Below are positions 35,871 through 44,646 of a DNA stretch of 64,000 bases, in pieces. The notes beneath the pieces were generated by a model. The model searched no databases, had not been told where the DNA came from, and saw only the letters and a program-made list of their open reading frames with translations. The translations under genes were made by a program, and so were the position numbers. The stretch spans positions 682,001 through 746,000 of the forward strand of contig CAVSDJ010000007.1 in assembly GCA_963726785.1 (NCBI GenBank). Reading direction: 5' to 3'. The DNA is from DATEKX01 sp963726785 (GTDB taxonomy: Bacteria; Acidobacteriota; Blastocatellia; UBA7656). How positions within the stretch are numbered: the stretch's first letter is position 1; the number at the start of each line of letters is the position of its first letter.

Positions 35871-37058
35871 TTACCTTGTTGAGGTTTGTGCCGGGATCGC
35901 TTGTTCTGCTTTCCGATTGCCTGCCGCAATCCGGCTCGACGGCAGCGAACGTTGATAGACCTGGAATGTTTTATTTATCACCTGCTCTTGTGAAAACCCG
36001 TCGCAGGCGAGACGGCGCGAATGCTTGCCCATTCTGGCCCTGCATAAATCGTCCGGCAGGATTTCTTTTATGGCGCGGGCAAGTTCCCGGCTATCGCGCG
36101 GTGGAATCAATATTCCATTGAGCCTGTGCTGCACGATCTCGTGACAGCCCGGCATATCCGTAGCCACGAGCGGCTTTCCGCTTGCCGCAGCTTCTATCAG
36201 GATTCTCGGCACGCCTTCGCCGTAGTAAGTAGGCAGCGCGACGAGGTCAACTTTTTCCAGAAGCGATTTGATGTCTTCGCAATGACCGAGCACTTCGACA
36301 TCGCCCTGACGTTTCCATTCGTCAATCACTTCTTGAGGCACGGAAGCGGGGTTGCCCGAATCAGCTTCGCCTGCAAGTAAGAAAACGGCTTCGGGAATCT
36401 GCCTGCGCACCAGTCGCGCAGCTTCGACGTATTCGGCTACGCCTTTCGCCCAGAGCAGGCGCGAAGCCAGCAGCACATATCGCTTATCGCTTGAGTTATT
36501 ATTTGCGCGCGGCTTGAATCGTTCAACATCAACGCCTGACCCGCGAATCAAGTGGCTGGCGCTCGCGTCCACAAGCCCGCGTTTGAGAAAGGCGTGATAA
36601 TCTTCCGGGTTTTGAAAAATCACCTGCGTCGGGCGTAAGAACGATTTGCAAATTATTTGAATGATAATTCTCAGGAGTCGCGCCTGCACACCGCCGTCGC
36701 TAAAAACATGGCCGAGCCCTGCAAGCGCGTTAACGACTCCTCCTACCCTCGCGAGCCGCGCCGCAATCGAGCCGTACATCACACACTTGATTGTGAAGTG
36801 ATGAGCAACGTCCGGGCGCTCGCGGCGATAGAGTAGAACCAGGCGAAGAATTGTAATCAGTTCAGCAAATGGATTGAGCCGTTGCCGCACGAGCGGCAAA
36901 GCGATCCAGCGGAACTCTGCTTGTTTTAATCGCCCGCTGTACTTGCCGTCGGGCGATACCAGCACGACTTCATGCCCTTGCGAACGAAGCGCCTCTGCCA
37001 GCGGCAGGCGAAAGTTGTAGAGATACCAATCCGTGTTTGCGAATAATAATACTTTCAA
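35871..37058 (-). CDS. GT4-family glycosyltransferase (EPS)
   Basis: A protein of 395 residues with a GT-B fold. The N-terminus LLFANTDWYLYNFRLPLA matches polysaccharide glycosyltransferases of the PglA/WcaJ-neighbour type. The C-terminal half has the GT4 nucleotide-sugar motif EGVPRILIEAAASGKPLVAT, and SGVDVERFKPR. Donor and acceptor cannot be read from sequence. It is located in the EPS operon between a methyltransferase and the initiating transferase. Confidence 0.87.
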   Translation of the reverse strand: MKVLLFANTDWYLYNFRLPLAEALRSQGHEVVLVSPDGKYSGRLKQAEFRWIALPLVRQRLNPFAELITILRLVLLYRRERPDVAHHFTIKCVMYGSIAARLARVGGVVNALAGLGHVFSDGGVQARLLRIIIQIICKSFLRPTQVIFQNPEDYHAFLKRGLVDASASHLIRGSGVDVERFKPRANNNSSDKRYVLLASRLLWAKGVAEYVEAARLVRRQIPEAVFLLAGEADSGNPASVPQEVIDEWKRQGDVEVLGHCEDIKSLLEKVDLVALPTYYGEGVPRILIEAAASGKPLVATDMPGCHEIVQHRLNGILIPPRDSRELARAIKEILPDDLCRARMGKHSRRLACDGFSQEQVINKTFQVYQRSLPSSRIAAGNRKAEQAIPAQTSTR

Positions 37059-37127
37059 AGCGGTTACCGGTTGCCTGGGGAAGACTGTTTGAGAATTATT
37101 GTTCGATGGGGACAGGCTGGTTAGTGG

Positions 37128-37841
37128 CTAAGTTTGAAGCCCTTTTGTTCTAGCTATGATTCCGATGGTAAAGTTCAGGCTGAGAATGCCAATTCCCGGA
37201 AAGACTCCCGATACACTGACGACATCGAAATACTTTTCTACCTGCTTGACCAGTACGCGATCATCAAAACCTTTATGCTCACGCCGTTTCACTTTATTCA
37301 TTCTGCCCAGAATGCAGTTGATGAATTCCATCTTGTGAAAAATGTCATCTTTCATGCCGAAAATCTTCTTGAGACCATGCTTTATAAGAAATACCAGCCC
37401 GCGCTCAATCGGGACAGTAATGAACATATAGCCTTCGATTACCTGGCTTAGTTTTAGAAGGTAAGGTTCAACCAGATCAGGCGGAACGTGTTCGAGTGTT
37501 TCCATGCACACGCCGACATCGAAAGCTTTCTGTGTCGCGGGTATCTCTTCAGGCTTTTTGCAACGTTTCAACTCAATATTCGAAAAGTCTTTCCATTTGA
37601 CCTTTCCCGAATCGAGGCCGCCTTCCCAGTTGGCGTCAAGTCCCAGATACTTTTCCGGCGCAGCGTCGAGAAACTCTATCGTCTTTCCGTCATAGCAGCC
37701 TAATTCGATTATTCTTACACGGTTCAATTTAAACCGGCGCATTTGAGCAGTCAGCCAGTAAAACCTGCTCAAATGAATGCGCGACCGCCAGTTTCCTGAA
37801 AAAAGCCTTTGATTATAATCTCCTCTAGCTATTGCAGTCAT
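37128..37841 (-). CDS. SAM-dependent methyltransferase (EPS)
   Basis: A protein of 237 residues of the class I methyltransferase fold. Motif I is IIELGCYDGKTIEFLD, then YLGLDANW and FDVGVCMETLEHVPPD (motif II/III region). AGAAGGAAT before ATG 37841 fixes the start. It probably methylates a sugar of the exopolysaccharide or its precursor, by position, 12 bp after asnB. Confidence 0.8.
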   Translation of the reverse strand: MTAIARGDYNQRLFSGNWRSRIHLSRFYWLTAQMRRFKLNRVRIIELGCYDGKTIEFLDAAPEKYLGLDANWEGGLDSGKVKWKDFSNIELKRCKKPEEIPATQKAFDVGVCMETLEHVPPDLVEPYLLKLSQVIEGYMFITVPIERGLVFLIKHGLKKIFGMKDDIFHKMEFINCILGRMNKVKRREHKGFDDRVLVKQVEKYFDVVSVSGVFPGIGILSLNFTIGIIARTKGLQT

Positions 37842-37853
37842 AATTATTCCTTC

Positions 37854-39836
37854 TCATGCTGCCGACAGCGTAGTGTTTGACAGAGCAGAGGATGAATGTT
37901 CGGCCAGCCATGACTGAAACATCAAAATATTCCACAGGCCGTGTTGCCAGTTACGTTTACCCGACAGGTGCTCGGCCCACTTCTTTCGAACCATTAAAGG
38001 ATTCAAAAACCCTTCGGCGCGCAGACGCCTCTCGTCCAGTAAAGCTTCTGCCCAATCTTGAAGCGGGCCGCGTAGCCAGTCGGTGATTGGAACGCTAAAG
38101 CCTTTTTTGGGGCGTTCGATCATTTCCTTTGGCACATACTTGTGAAGCACCTGGCGCAGCAGCCACTTCCCTTTCCCCTCGCGATACTTCATCGAGATTG
38201 GCAGCCGCCACGCAAACTCGACGACGCGATGGTCGAGGAAGGGAACGCGATTTTCGAGGCTTGTCGCCATACTTGCACGATCTACTTTTACGAGTATGTC
38301 GTCAGGCAAGTAGCTCACCGTATCAAAGAACATCATCCGATTGTTGAAGCCAGGGATATTACTTACGGCCTTCGGGTTCGTGAAGACAGTCTGCGGCTCT
38401 CTAGAACCGGGCACGAGATGTGATGTCTCTTTCCAAATCGAGATCAGCCGCCAATACATCTCTTCGGCTGTCGTAACGGTAAGCGTTTCTGCCAGCTTGT
38501 GAACTCTATCGCCTGTGAGTCGAATATCCCGATTCAAAACAGGTGAGGCAAGATTGAACATCCCGTTCCACGCGCTTATGGGTATTGCTTTTACTGTGCT
38601 TGAAAGAACGTGTCGTGCCACGCCCGGCAAATGATACATCCGGTCTTTGAGGCTGCGGCTTATCTCGTAGCGCCTGTATCCGTAAAATAACTCGTCGCCC
38701 GCATCGCCTGAGAGGCTGACTGTCACATGACGCCGCGCAAGCTCTGCGATCAGAAAAGTGGGTATCTGCGACGAATCGCCGAAAGGCTCATCGTATATGG
38801 AAGCGAGGCGCGGAATAACGGCCATTGCGTCCCGTGCGGTCACATACATCTCAGTGTGATCAGTGCCCAAAAAACTCGCCACAGATTTGGCGTGAACGGC
38901 TTCATCATAGCCTTTTTCGCTGAAACCGATTGTGAAAGTCTTAACAGGCTTATCGCTAATCGCCTGCATTAAAGCGACAATAGTAGATGAATCAATACCG
39001 CCTGAAAGGAACGCGCCGAGCGGAACGTCTGCGACCATTTGCTGGCTGATAGCATCTTTAAGCAAAGTTTCTAACTCATCCGTCGCGTCTCGCTCGCTTC
39101 CTTTGAATGGGTTCGCTATTCCTTCTTCGGCTACAGATTTTATTGACCAATATTCGCTAAGGCTGCCCGCTCCAGGCTCGCGCGCGCCTGCAACAGGCAG
39201 GTCGAGAATCGTTCCCGGCGGCAGTTTGTAAATACCTTCGTAGATCGAATGCGGCGCGGGAATGTAGCAATAGCGCATGAACATGGCAAGCGCATTGCGA
39301 TTGATTTCTCCTCGAAAGGCCGCGTGCGCCTGCAAGGCTTTCAGCTCCGATGCAAAAAGGAATACTCCATCCATCCAGCCGTAATAGAGCGGCTTTTCGC
39401 CCATGCGGTCACGCACTAAAAACAGCCTTCGCTCTTTGCGGTCAAGTACCGCGAACGCAAACATTCCCACAAATCGCTCGACCGCCGCCCGGACGCCCCA
39501 TTCTTCAAAGGCCGCCAGCATTATTTCCGTGTCCGAGTGGCCGCGAAACCTATAGCCTGCGCGCTCCAGTTCTTCTTTGAGCGCGCGGAAGTTATATACC
39601 TCGCCGTTGAATGTGATTTTGTAACGCCCGCTTGGGGAAGACATCGGCTGATGACCTTCGGGAGAGAGATCAACAATCGAAAGGCGGCGATGTCCGAAAA
39701 CCACACCCGTTTCGCCGTCAAAGAATTCTCCGCTATCATCCGGCCCGCGATGCGACAGGGCCGAAGTCATTCTTGCGATGCGCTTGCTCCAATCTTCATT
39801 CTTATTCGAGTCAACGAACCCGGCTATACCGCACAT
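37854..39836 (-). CDS. asnB: Asparagine synthase-type glutamine amidotransferase (EPS)
   Basis: A protein of 660 residues beginning MCGIAGF, so Cys2 is the glutaminase nucleophile after Met removal. The Ntn domain continues with LSHRGPDDSGEFFD and HRRLSIVDLSPEGHQPM. The C-terminal synthetase has the ATP motif LSGGIDSSTIVAL and SLSGDAGDELFYGY. AsnB homologues in EPS clusters are thought to amidate sugar carboxylates, for example glucuronamide. That would fit Ugd in the same operon, but asparagine synthesis is equally possible. It overlaps the preceding GT4 gene by 13 bp. Confidence 0.9.
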   Translation of the reverse strand: MCGIAGFVDSNKNEDWSKRIARMTSALSHRGPDDSGEFFDGETGVVFGHRRLSIVDLSPEGHQPMSSPSGRYKITFNGEVYNFRALKEELERAGYRFRGHSDTEIMLAAFEEWGVRAAVERFVGMFAFAVLDRKERRLFLVRDRMGEKPLYYGWMDGVFLFASELKALQAHAAFRGEINRNALAMFMRYCYIPAPHSIYEGIYKLPPGTILDLPVAGAREPGAGSLSEYWSIKSVAEEGIANPFKGSERDATDELETLLKDAISQQMVADVPLGAFLSGGIDSSTIVALMQAISDKPVKTFTIGFSEKGYDEAVHAKSVASFLGTDHTEMYVTARDAMAVIPRLASIYDEPFGDSSQIPTFLIAELARRHVTVSLSGDAGDELFYGYRRYEISRSLKDRMYHLPGVARHVLSSTVKAIPISAWNGMFNLASPVLNRDIRLTGDRVHKLAETLTVTTAEEMYWRLISIWKETSHLVPGSREPQTVFTNPKAVSNIPGFNNRMMFFDTVSYLPDDILVKVDRASMATSLENRVPFLDHRVVEFAWRLPISMKYREGKGKWLLRQVLHKYVPKEMIERPKKGFSVPITDWLRGPLQDWAEALLDERRLRAEGFLNPLMVRKKWAEHLSGKRNWQHGLWNILMFQSWLAEHSSSALSNTTLSAA

Positions 39837-40993
39837 TGTCGCGCCTCTCTTTCTTCAAATGCCGAGGCCACCTGCTGATAAAGCGATTCGTATTGGCTGG
39901 TGATGGCTTGGATTGAAAAATTCTCTAAGACGCGACGACGCGCTGCCTGCCCCAACTCGCGCCTCGACGATTCGCCCATTTCAATCAACTCGCGCCAGGC
40001 GGCGGCGAGCGTCTCTGAATCGCAGGGTGGTACTACGCGACCGGTTTCGCCGACGACGAATGCCGAGTCACCAACATCAGTCACTACACATGGCACGCCA
40101 CAGGCCATCGATTCGCCAATCACATTCGGGAATCCCTCGCCGTAGGCCGAAGACAAGGCCGCAATATCGAGCGCGGCTGCGATGCGGCTCATATCGCTGC
40201 GCTCGCCGAGCAGATGAACGCGTTCGGCGATTGACAATTTGCTCACTAGCTCGCGCAATTCTTCGTTGCTCTGGTCAACTCCGTCGCCCGACATTACGAA
40301 GTGGAGTTGCGGGTAGTTCTTCAGAAGCAGCGCCGTTGCCTGCAAAAAATTCGCATGATCTTTCATCGGATGAAAGCGCGCCAGCAGCCCGATCAACATC
40401 GCATCGCCGGAGAGCCCAAGTTCAGTTCGCAGACCGGCGCGAGCTTCCTCTGAAGGCGCAAAGCCATCCGTGTCGAAGCCGTTAGGAATGATTACCCGCT
40501 TGTCTGCCCGGTAGCCCAGTCTCTCTTCGTGTTTGACCGCGCTTACAAGCGAGTTGTTGATAATCAGATTCGGCAAGCTTGAAAGTTTTCCGCCAAGCCA
40601 GATGATTACGGCTGTGAAGGGTTTTATGTCCTTGAGATTGTAACTCGACCCTCTAACATTCCACAGCACCGGCACGCGCCTGGGCGAAGACGCAGAAGCG
40701 AGTTGCGCGGCCAGATTGCCGTGATACATCCAGCCCTGAATCAGGTCCGGCTTCAGGCTTTTCATCAATCGGACGAAACGATAAATTGTCGCAGGGGTCG
40801 GGATTCCCTTTTTCATCCCGACGCTGTGGACAGTCACGTCAATGGCGGCAAACTGGTCTCTGAGCGCGCCGCCATCTGTCAGAGAAACAACGACTGACTC
40901 GAAGCGGCTGCGGTCCATCCTCGACAGCACTTTGTAGAGCATCATCTGCGCGCCATGTCTGTCGAGAGAAGTGATGATATGGACGATTCTCAT
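39824..40993 (-). CDS. GT4-family glycosyltransferase (EPS)
   Basis: A protein of 389 residues from ATG 40993, which places the conserved start MRIVHIITSLDRHGAQMML at the N-terminus; a longer form starting at 41059 would overlap the preceding gene by about 60 bp. It shows GT4 motifs: VIIPNGFDTDGF, GLLARFHPMKDHANFL and SSAYGEGFPNVIGESMACG. Immediately follows the Wzy-like gene (7 bp) and overlaps asnB. Confidence 0.85.
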   Translation of the reverse strand: MRIVHIITSLDRHGAQMMLYKVLSRMDRSRFESVVVSLTDGGALRDQFAAIDVTVHSVGMKKGIPTPATIYRFVRLMKSLKPDLIQGWMYHGNLAAQLASASSPRRVPVLWNVRGSSYNLKDIKPFTAVIIWLGGKLSSLPNLIINNSLVSAVKHEERLGYRADKRVIIPNGFDTDGFAPSEEARAGLRTELGLSGDAMLIGLLARFHPMKDHANFLQATALLLKNYPQLHFVMSGDGVDQSNEELRELVSKLSIAERVHLLGERSDMSRIAAALDIAALSSAYGEGFPNVIGESMACGVPCVVTDVGDSAFVVGETGRVVPPCDSETLAAAWRELIEMGESSRRELGQAARRRVLENFSIQAITSQYESLYQQVASAFEEREARQCAV

Positions 40994-41000
40994 AAAAGGC

Positions 41001-42365
41001 TCACCCCGAGGTAGATAACTCGTCTTTGGGCTGAATCGGGAAAAACGACTCGACCCCACTTAAGGGTTGTTTATGCCATGCCTCGAAGCGGGTATAGGCA
41101 ACCTTGCGCAATTGCTCCCGTTCAGATTGCCATTGCCCTTCGGCAAGCCCAAGCATGAGAGCCCAGATGATAACCTCCTTCGGCTTATAAAAAGTGAAAT
41201 CAACACTCTGAGACAGCAGGAAGAATGCAAAGATGAAGAAAGAGGGATAACAACGATGAGACATTGTTTTGAAAACTCTGTTGAATAGATAAAAGAAGAT
41301 GGGGAGTGAAAATATCCCGAGGCCGAAACCAAGCTCTAGAAAAATGCTATGAAAATGAGCGGGCGAGTAGCTGCGTCCGCCATCAATAATCGTGAAGTTA
41401 TTAATGGCAAAAAGAGAGGGGGCGGCATTGAATCCGACGCCGAAAAGCGACGTATTTCCATTCCTGACTACCTCCAAAGCGTATTCCCATATCAATGTTC
41501 TACCGCTAAGATTAGAGACTCCTTCCGAGTTGAGCCGCTTGGAAATGATGAAATCAAACTGTGGCCCTCCAAAATTGATTAACAGAAAAGTAGCGATGGT
41601 CAGGAAAGATAAGATGAATAAAGAGTATTTTATTTTGGTCTTGAAACGAATCTTATCTAAGCTGAGAAAGTATATGAACAAAAACAGCAGGAAAGATAGA
41701 ATGGATGTTCTGCTGAAGGTCAAGAACAGAAAGCATAACGAGATTATCAAGACTACTTTCTGCTTCCTGACAAGCGCAACGAGGCTCGTTACTACGGCCA
41801 CTTGACTAAAGCTGGCCACTGACATCCCGGAAGCATATATTCTGTTAAAAATGCCGAACTGCAAGCTGTAAACAACCAGGGCGCTAACTGCCAGTATAAA
41901 GAAAATCGAAATCATCAGGCTCTCAACAACCCGGGCAGATAAAGAACGCACTAACGAGGCCGTTAGTAAAAAGACGAGAGAGAACCTCAGCATGTAAATA
42001 AAGCCGTCCAGCATAAAGCCGGAGTTAAACCCCGCGCCCCCAAAAAAGCTGACCAGGACGATGAACGAGAAAACAAATACAAGCGTCAGAGTAGTCTTGC
42101 GAATAATGATTGTGCCCTTGATTATGCTTATACAAATAGATAACACGAGAAGAATGTCATACCAGCCCGGATAAGAGAGATGCCAAAGCGAGCGGTCGAA
42201 TTTTATTAACTCCATATCTAATGGGAAAATCATCGTGCTGCGCAATCCCATATAGACGTACAAAGAGATTACTATTAACGGGGCAAAGTAGAAGCACTGC
42301 TTCAAATCTCCGAAGAACGAGCTTACCAGCACTTTGTTTATGCGAGGATAATGCTTTGTTAACAT
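41001..42365 (-). CDS. Wzy-type polysaccharide polymerase / O-antigen-ligase family membrane protein
   Basis: A protein of 454 residues with about 11-12 membrane segments. It has LSGRTLIWEYALEVVRN and, later, YSPAHFHSIFLELGFGLG, the pattern of O-antigen ligase/Wzy loops. Base composition is clearly more AT-rich than its neighbours, and it uses many A/T-ending codons, common for polymerase genes spread by transfer. It overlaps the upstream GT4 gene by 7 bp. It likely polymerises the repeat units in the periplasm. The operon also holds a second O-antigen-ligase-like domain in the 48512-51013 fusion. Confidence 0.8.
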   Translation of the reverse strand: MLTKHYPRINKVLVSSFFGDLKQCFYFAPLIVISLYVYMGLRSTMIFPLDMELIKFDRSLWHLSYPGWYDILLVLSICISIIKGTIIIRKTTLTLVFVFSFIVLVSFFGGAGFNSGFMLDGFIYMLRFSLVFLLTASLVRSLSARVVESLMISIFFILAVSALVVYSLQFGIFNRIYASGMSVASFSQVAVVTSLVALVRKQKVVLIISLCFLFLTFSRTSILSFLLFLFIYFLSLDKIRFKTKIKYSLFILSFLTIATFLLINFGGPQFDFIISKRLNSEGVSNLSGRTLIWEYALEVVRNGNTSLFGVGFNAAPSLFAINNFTIIDGGRSYSPAHFHSIFLELGFGLGIFSLPIFFYLFNRVFKTMSHRCYPSFFIFAFFLLSQSVDFTFYKPKEVIIWALMLGLAEGQWQSEREQLRKVAYTRFEAWHKQPLSGVESFFPIQPKDELSTSG

Positions 42366-43492
42366 GTCGCTTTAACGAGGCGAAGCAGCGCGGCTTCCGT
42401 CCTTGATTGCATCTCGATGACTGAAAATTGATCAACAATACGCTGGCGATTTCGCCAGCGGTCATAATGGCCTGCGCCGATTTTATCGGTGAGTCTCGCA
42501 ATAGCTGCTTTCAGGGCTTCCGCATTTGATGGCGGAACGACTTCGCCGCCGTCGCCTACAATGAATGCCGAATCACCCACATCCGTCACGACGCACGGCA
42601 CTCCGCACGCCATTGCCTCTCCGATAACATTTGAGAAGCCTTCGCCGTAAGAAGAAGCGGAGACGATCATATCCATAGCGTTGTAGACTGCGGGCATATC
42701 CGAACGAGCCTTTGACCAGATCATATGCTCAGTCAGCCCAAACTCTTTGCTCATGCTGATCATTTTGTCGCGATATTCCTCAGTACCATTGCCCACACAA
42801 AGGAAGAGCAGATCCTTGTGCTGCTCGGCAAGCATCGCCGCCGCTTCGAGAAAAGTGGCATGGCCTTTCATAGGGTCTAGCCGCCCTATGATGCCGATTA
42901 GCTTCTGGTTTGCGGCCACTCCCAACTCGGTTCGCACCTGCCGCCTTAAATCTTTATCCGCTCTGAAGCAGTCCGTATCTATGCCGTTGGATATGACGAT
43001 CATCTTACTTTCCGGGAAGCCATTGGCGATTGCATATCGCATCCCCGCCTGCGAGTTGACGACAATCAAATCGGCAAAACGAGCTAGCCAGCACTCTAAC
43101 CCGTATAAAGCTTTCCTGGTCCAGTCGTAACGGTTAAGGTCCATGTTGGAAGCGCGAACGCCCCAGGCTATTCGCATACTCGGGAAGAGCGGCGAGATCA
43201 AGGTTGCCAATACATTTGGCACACAAAGATAGCCGTGCAGCGCGTCCGGCCTTTCTTGCTTGATAAGCTTGATTAAGCGAAGAAGGAAGCCGAACGTATC
43301 CCAGCGACCTTTTTTATTCAGCGGTCTCACAGTAACGCCCGCTTCGCGCAAGCCCTCTTCTAGTGGGCCTCCCGAATAGAAAGCTGCAATTACTACCGTG
43401 TGACCGCGATGCTTCAACCCTTTGGCAAGCGCGACAAGCTGTCGCTCGGCCCCGCCGTAGTTCAAAGATCGTGTCAGGAAAACAATTTTCAC
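42359..43492 (-). CDS. GT4-family glycosyltransferase (EPS)
   Basis: A protein of 377 residues beginning MKIVFLTRSLNYGGAERQL, a classic GT4 N-terminus. It has VISNGIDTDCFRADKDL, IGRLDPMKGHATFL and SASSYGEGFSNVIGEAMACG. It overlaps the previous gene by 4 bp (ATGA) and the Wzy-like gene by 7 bp, so all three should be translationally coupled. Confidence 0.87.
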   Translation of the reverse strand: MKIVFLTRSLNYGGAERQLVALAKGLKHRGHTVVIAAFYSGGPLEEGLREAGVTVRPLNKKGRWDTFGFLLRLIKLIKQERPDALHGYLCVPNVLATLISPLFPSMRIAWGVRASNMDLNRYDWTRKALYGLECWLARFADLIVVNSQAGMRYAIANGFPESKMIVISNGIDTDCFRADKDLRRQVRTELGVAANQKLIGIIGRLDPMKGHATFLEAAAMLAEQHKDLLFLCVGNGTEEYRDKMISMSKEFGLTEHMIWSKARSDMPAVYNAMDMIVSASSYGEGFSNVIGEAMACGVPCVVTDVGDSAFIVGDGGEVVPPSNAEALKAAIARLTDKIGAGHYDRWRNRQRIVDQFSVIEMQSRTEAALLRLVKATC

Positions 43493-44646
43493 TTAATCAA
43501 GTCCGTTCCTGTATGCAGGTTTACTAACTGCGTGGCCTTGCCGAATCCTCGCTTTACGCCTGCTCTTTCCAGAGCCTCTTCCCACATCCCCATCACTTTT
43601 TCCATACCGAAGCGTTCTGTCACCTGCCGCGCGCCGGAAGCCAGGCGCTTTCTTTCTGCTTCATCTCGCATTAATCGGTCCATCGCTGCTGTCAGCGCGT
43701 CCACATCTTCGGTTGGAATCAACAGGCCATCTATACCGTCTCTTACTATTTCCCTCGGCCCGCCTGAACAAGCGGCGCAAATTACCGGCAAGCCACAGGC
43801 CATTGCTTCACATAAAGCCATAGGGAAACCTTCACGCCGTGATGGCATCACAAACAGATCGCCCTGCCTGAGCAAATTCTGAGGATGTTTCACTCGCCCC
43901 GGTAGATGAACGCGATCATTAAGCCCCAAACTATCTCGCAAAGACTCCAACTCTACGCGCAATGGCCCATCGCCTATAATCGTCAAAGTCCATTCTCGAT
44001 GTTCATCTTTCAAGCGCGCAAAAGCCTGTAGCAGCAGATCGAACCCCTTCTCCTGGCCGAAGCGCCCCATGGCTATAAGCGAAGGCTTAACCAGTTGTCC
44101 GTATACCTGCGCGTCTAGTCGTGGTCGTGATATAGGGTTGGGAATAATGCGGGCGCGAGACTGCAATTGAGGCGGGAAATAATCGAGCGCCGATTCGCTT
44201 TGAACAATAATCAGATCGGCGAGCGGATAAGTCCATCTACGCAGTTGATTCCAAATGCTGCCTATAGATTTAAGAGCCGGGTCAGTGCGCTCCGATATAA
44301 TCACCGGCACCCTCAATCCCTGCGCCGCCACCAACGTGACTATATTCATTTTGTCCATAAAGCTGATCACAATATCCGGCTTGCTATTGCGGATAGCTTG
44401 TCGCAGTCCCGAGATGCGCCTGAGATTGTTCTGAAGCCCGGTTGCTCTGTTATCCGAATTTCTGGCTAATCCCAAAGCTTTATGACAGACTCGGTCATCA
44501 AGCTCATAAAAAGGCGGAACCGAACCATCATCCAGTGTCAGCAATGTGATATCACGCTCTCTGGCCGCCCAATAATTGGCTATGGTAGTCATCACGCGCT
44601 CTGCCCCGCCGCAGGCAAGAGAGGAAATAACTAAAGTCAATCGCAT
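43489..44646 (-). CDS. GT4-family glycosyltransferase (EPS)
   Basis: A protein of 385 residues from ATG 44646, where GAGGAAGG lies 8 nt upstream. A longer reading frame extends to 44808 but lies inside the flippase gene and lacks a GT start. It shows LTLVISSLACGGAERVM, GRFGQEKGFDLLLQAFARL and SRREGFPMALCEAMACGLP. It overlaps the flippase gene by 10 bp. Confidence 0.87.
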   Translation of the reverse strand: MRLTLVISSLACGGAERVMTTIANYWAARERDITLLTLDDGSVPPFYELDDRVCHKALGLARNSDNRATGLQNNLRRISGLRQAIRNSKPDIVISFMDKMNIVTLVAAQGLRVPVIISERTDPALKSIGSIWNQLRRWTYPLADLIIVQSESALDYFPPQLQSRARIIPNPISRPRLDAQVYGQLVKPSLIAMGRFGQEKGFDLLLQAFARLKDEHREWTLTIIGDGPLRVELESLRDSLGLNDRVHLPGRVKHPQNLLRQGDLFVMPSRREGFPMALCEAMACGLPVICAACSGGPREIVRDGIDGLLIPTEDVDALTAAMDRLMRDEAERKRLASGARQVTERFGMEKVMGMWEEALERAGVKRGFGKATQLVNLHTGTDLIK

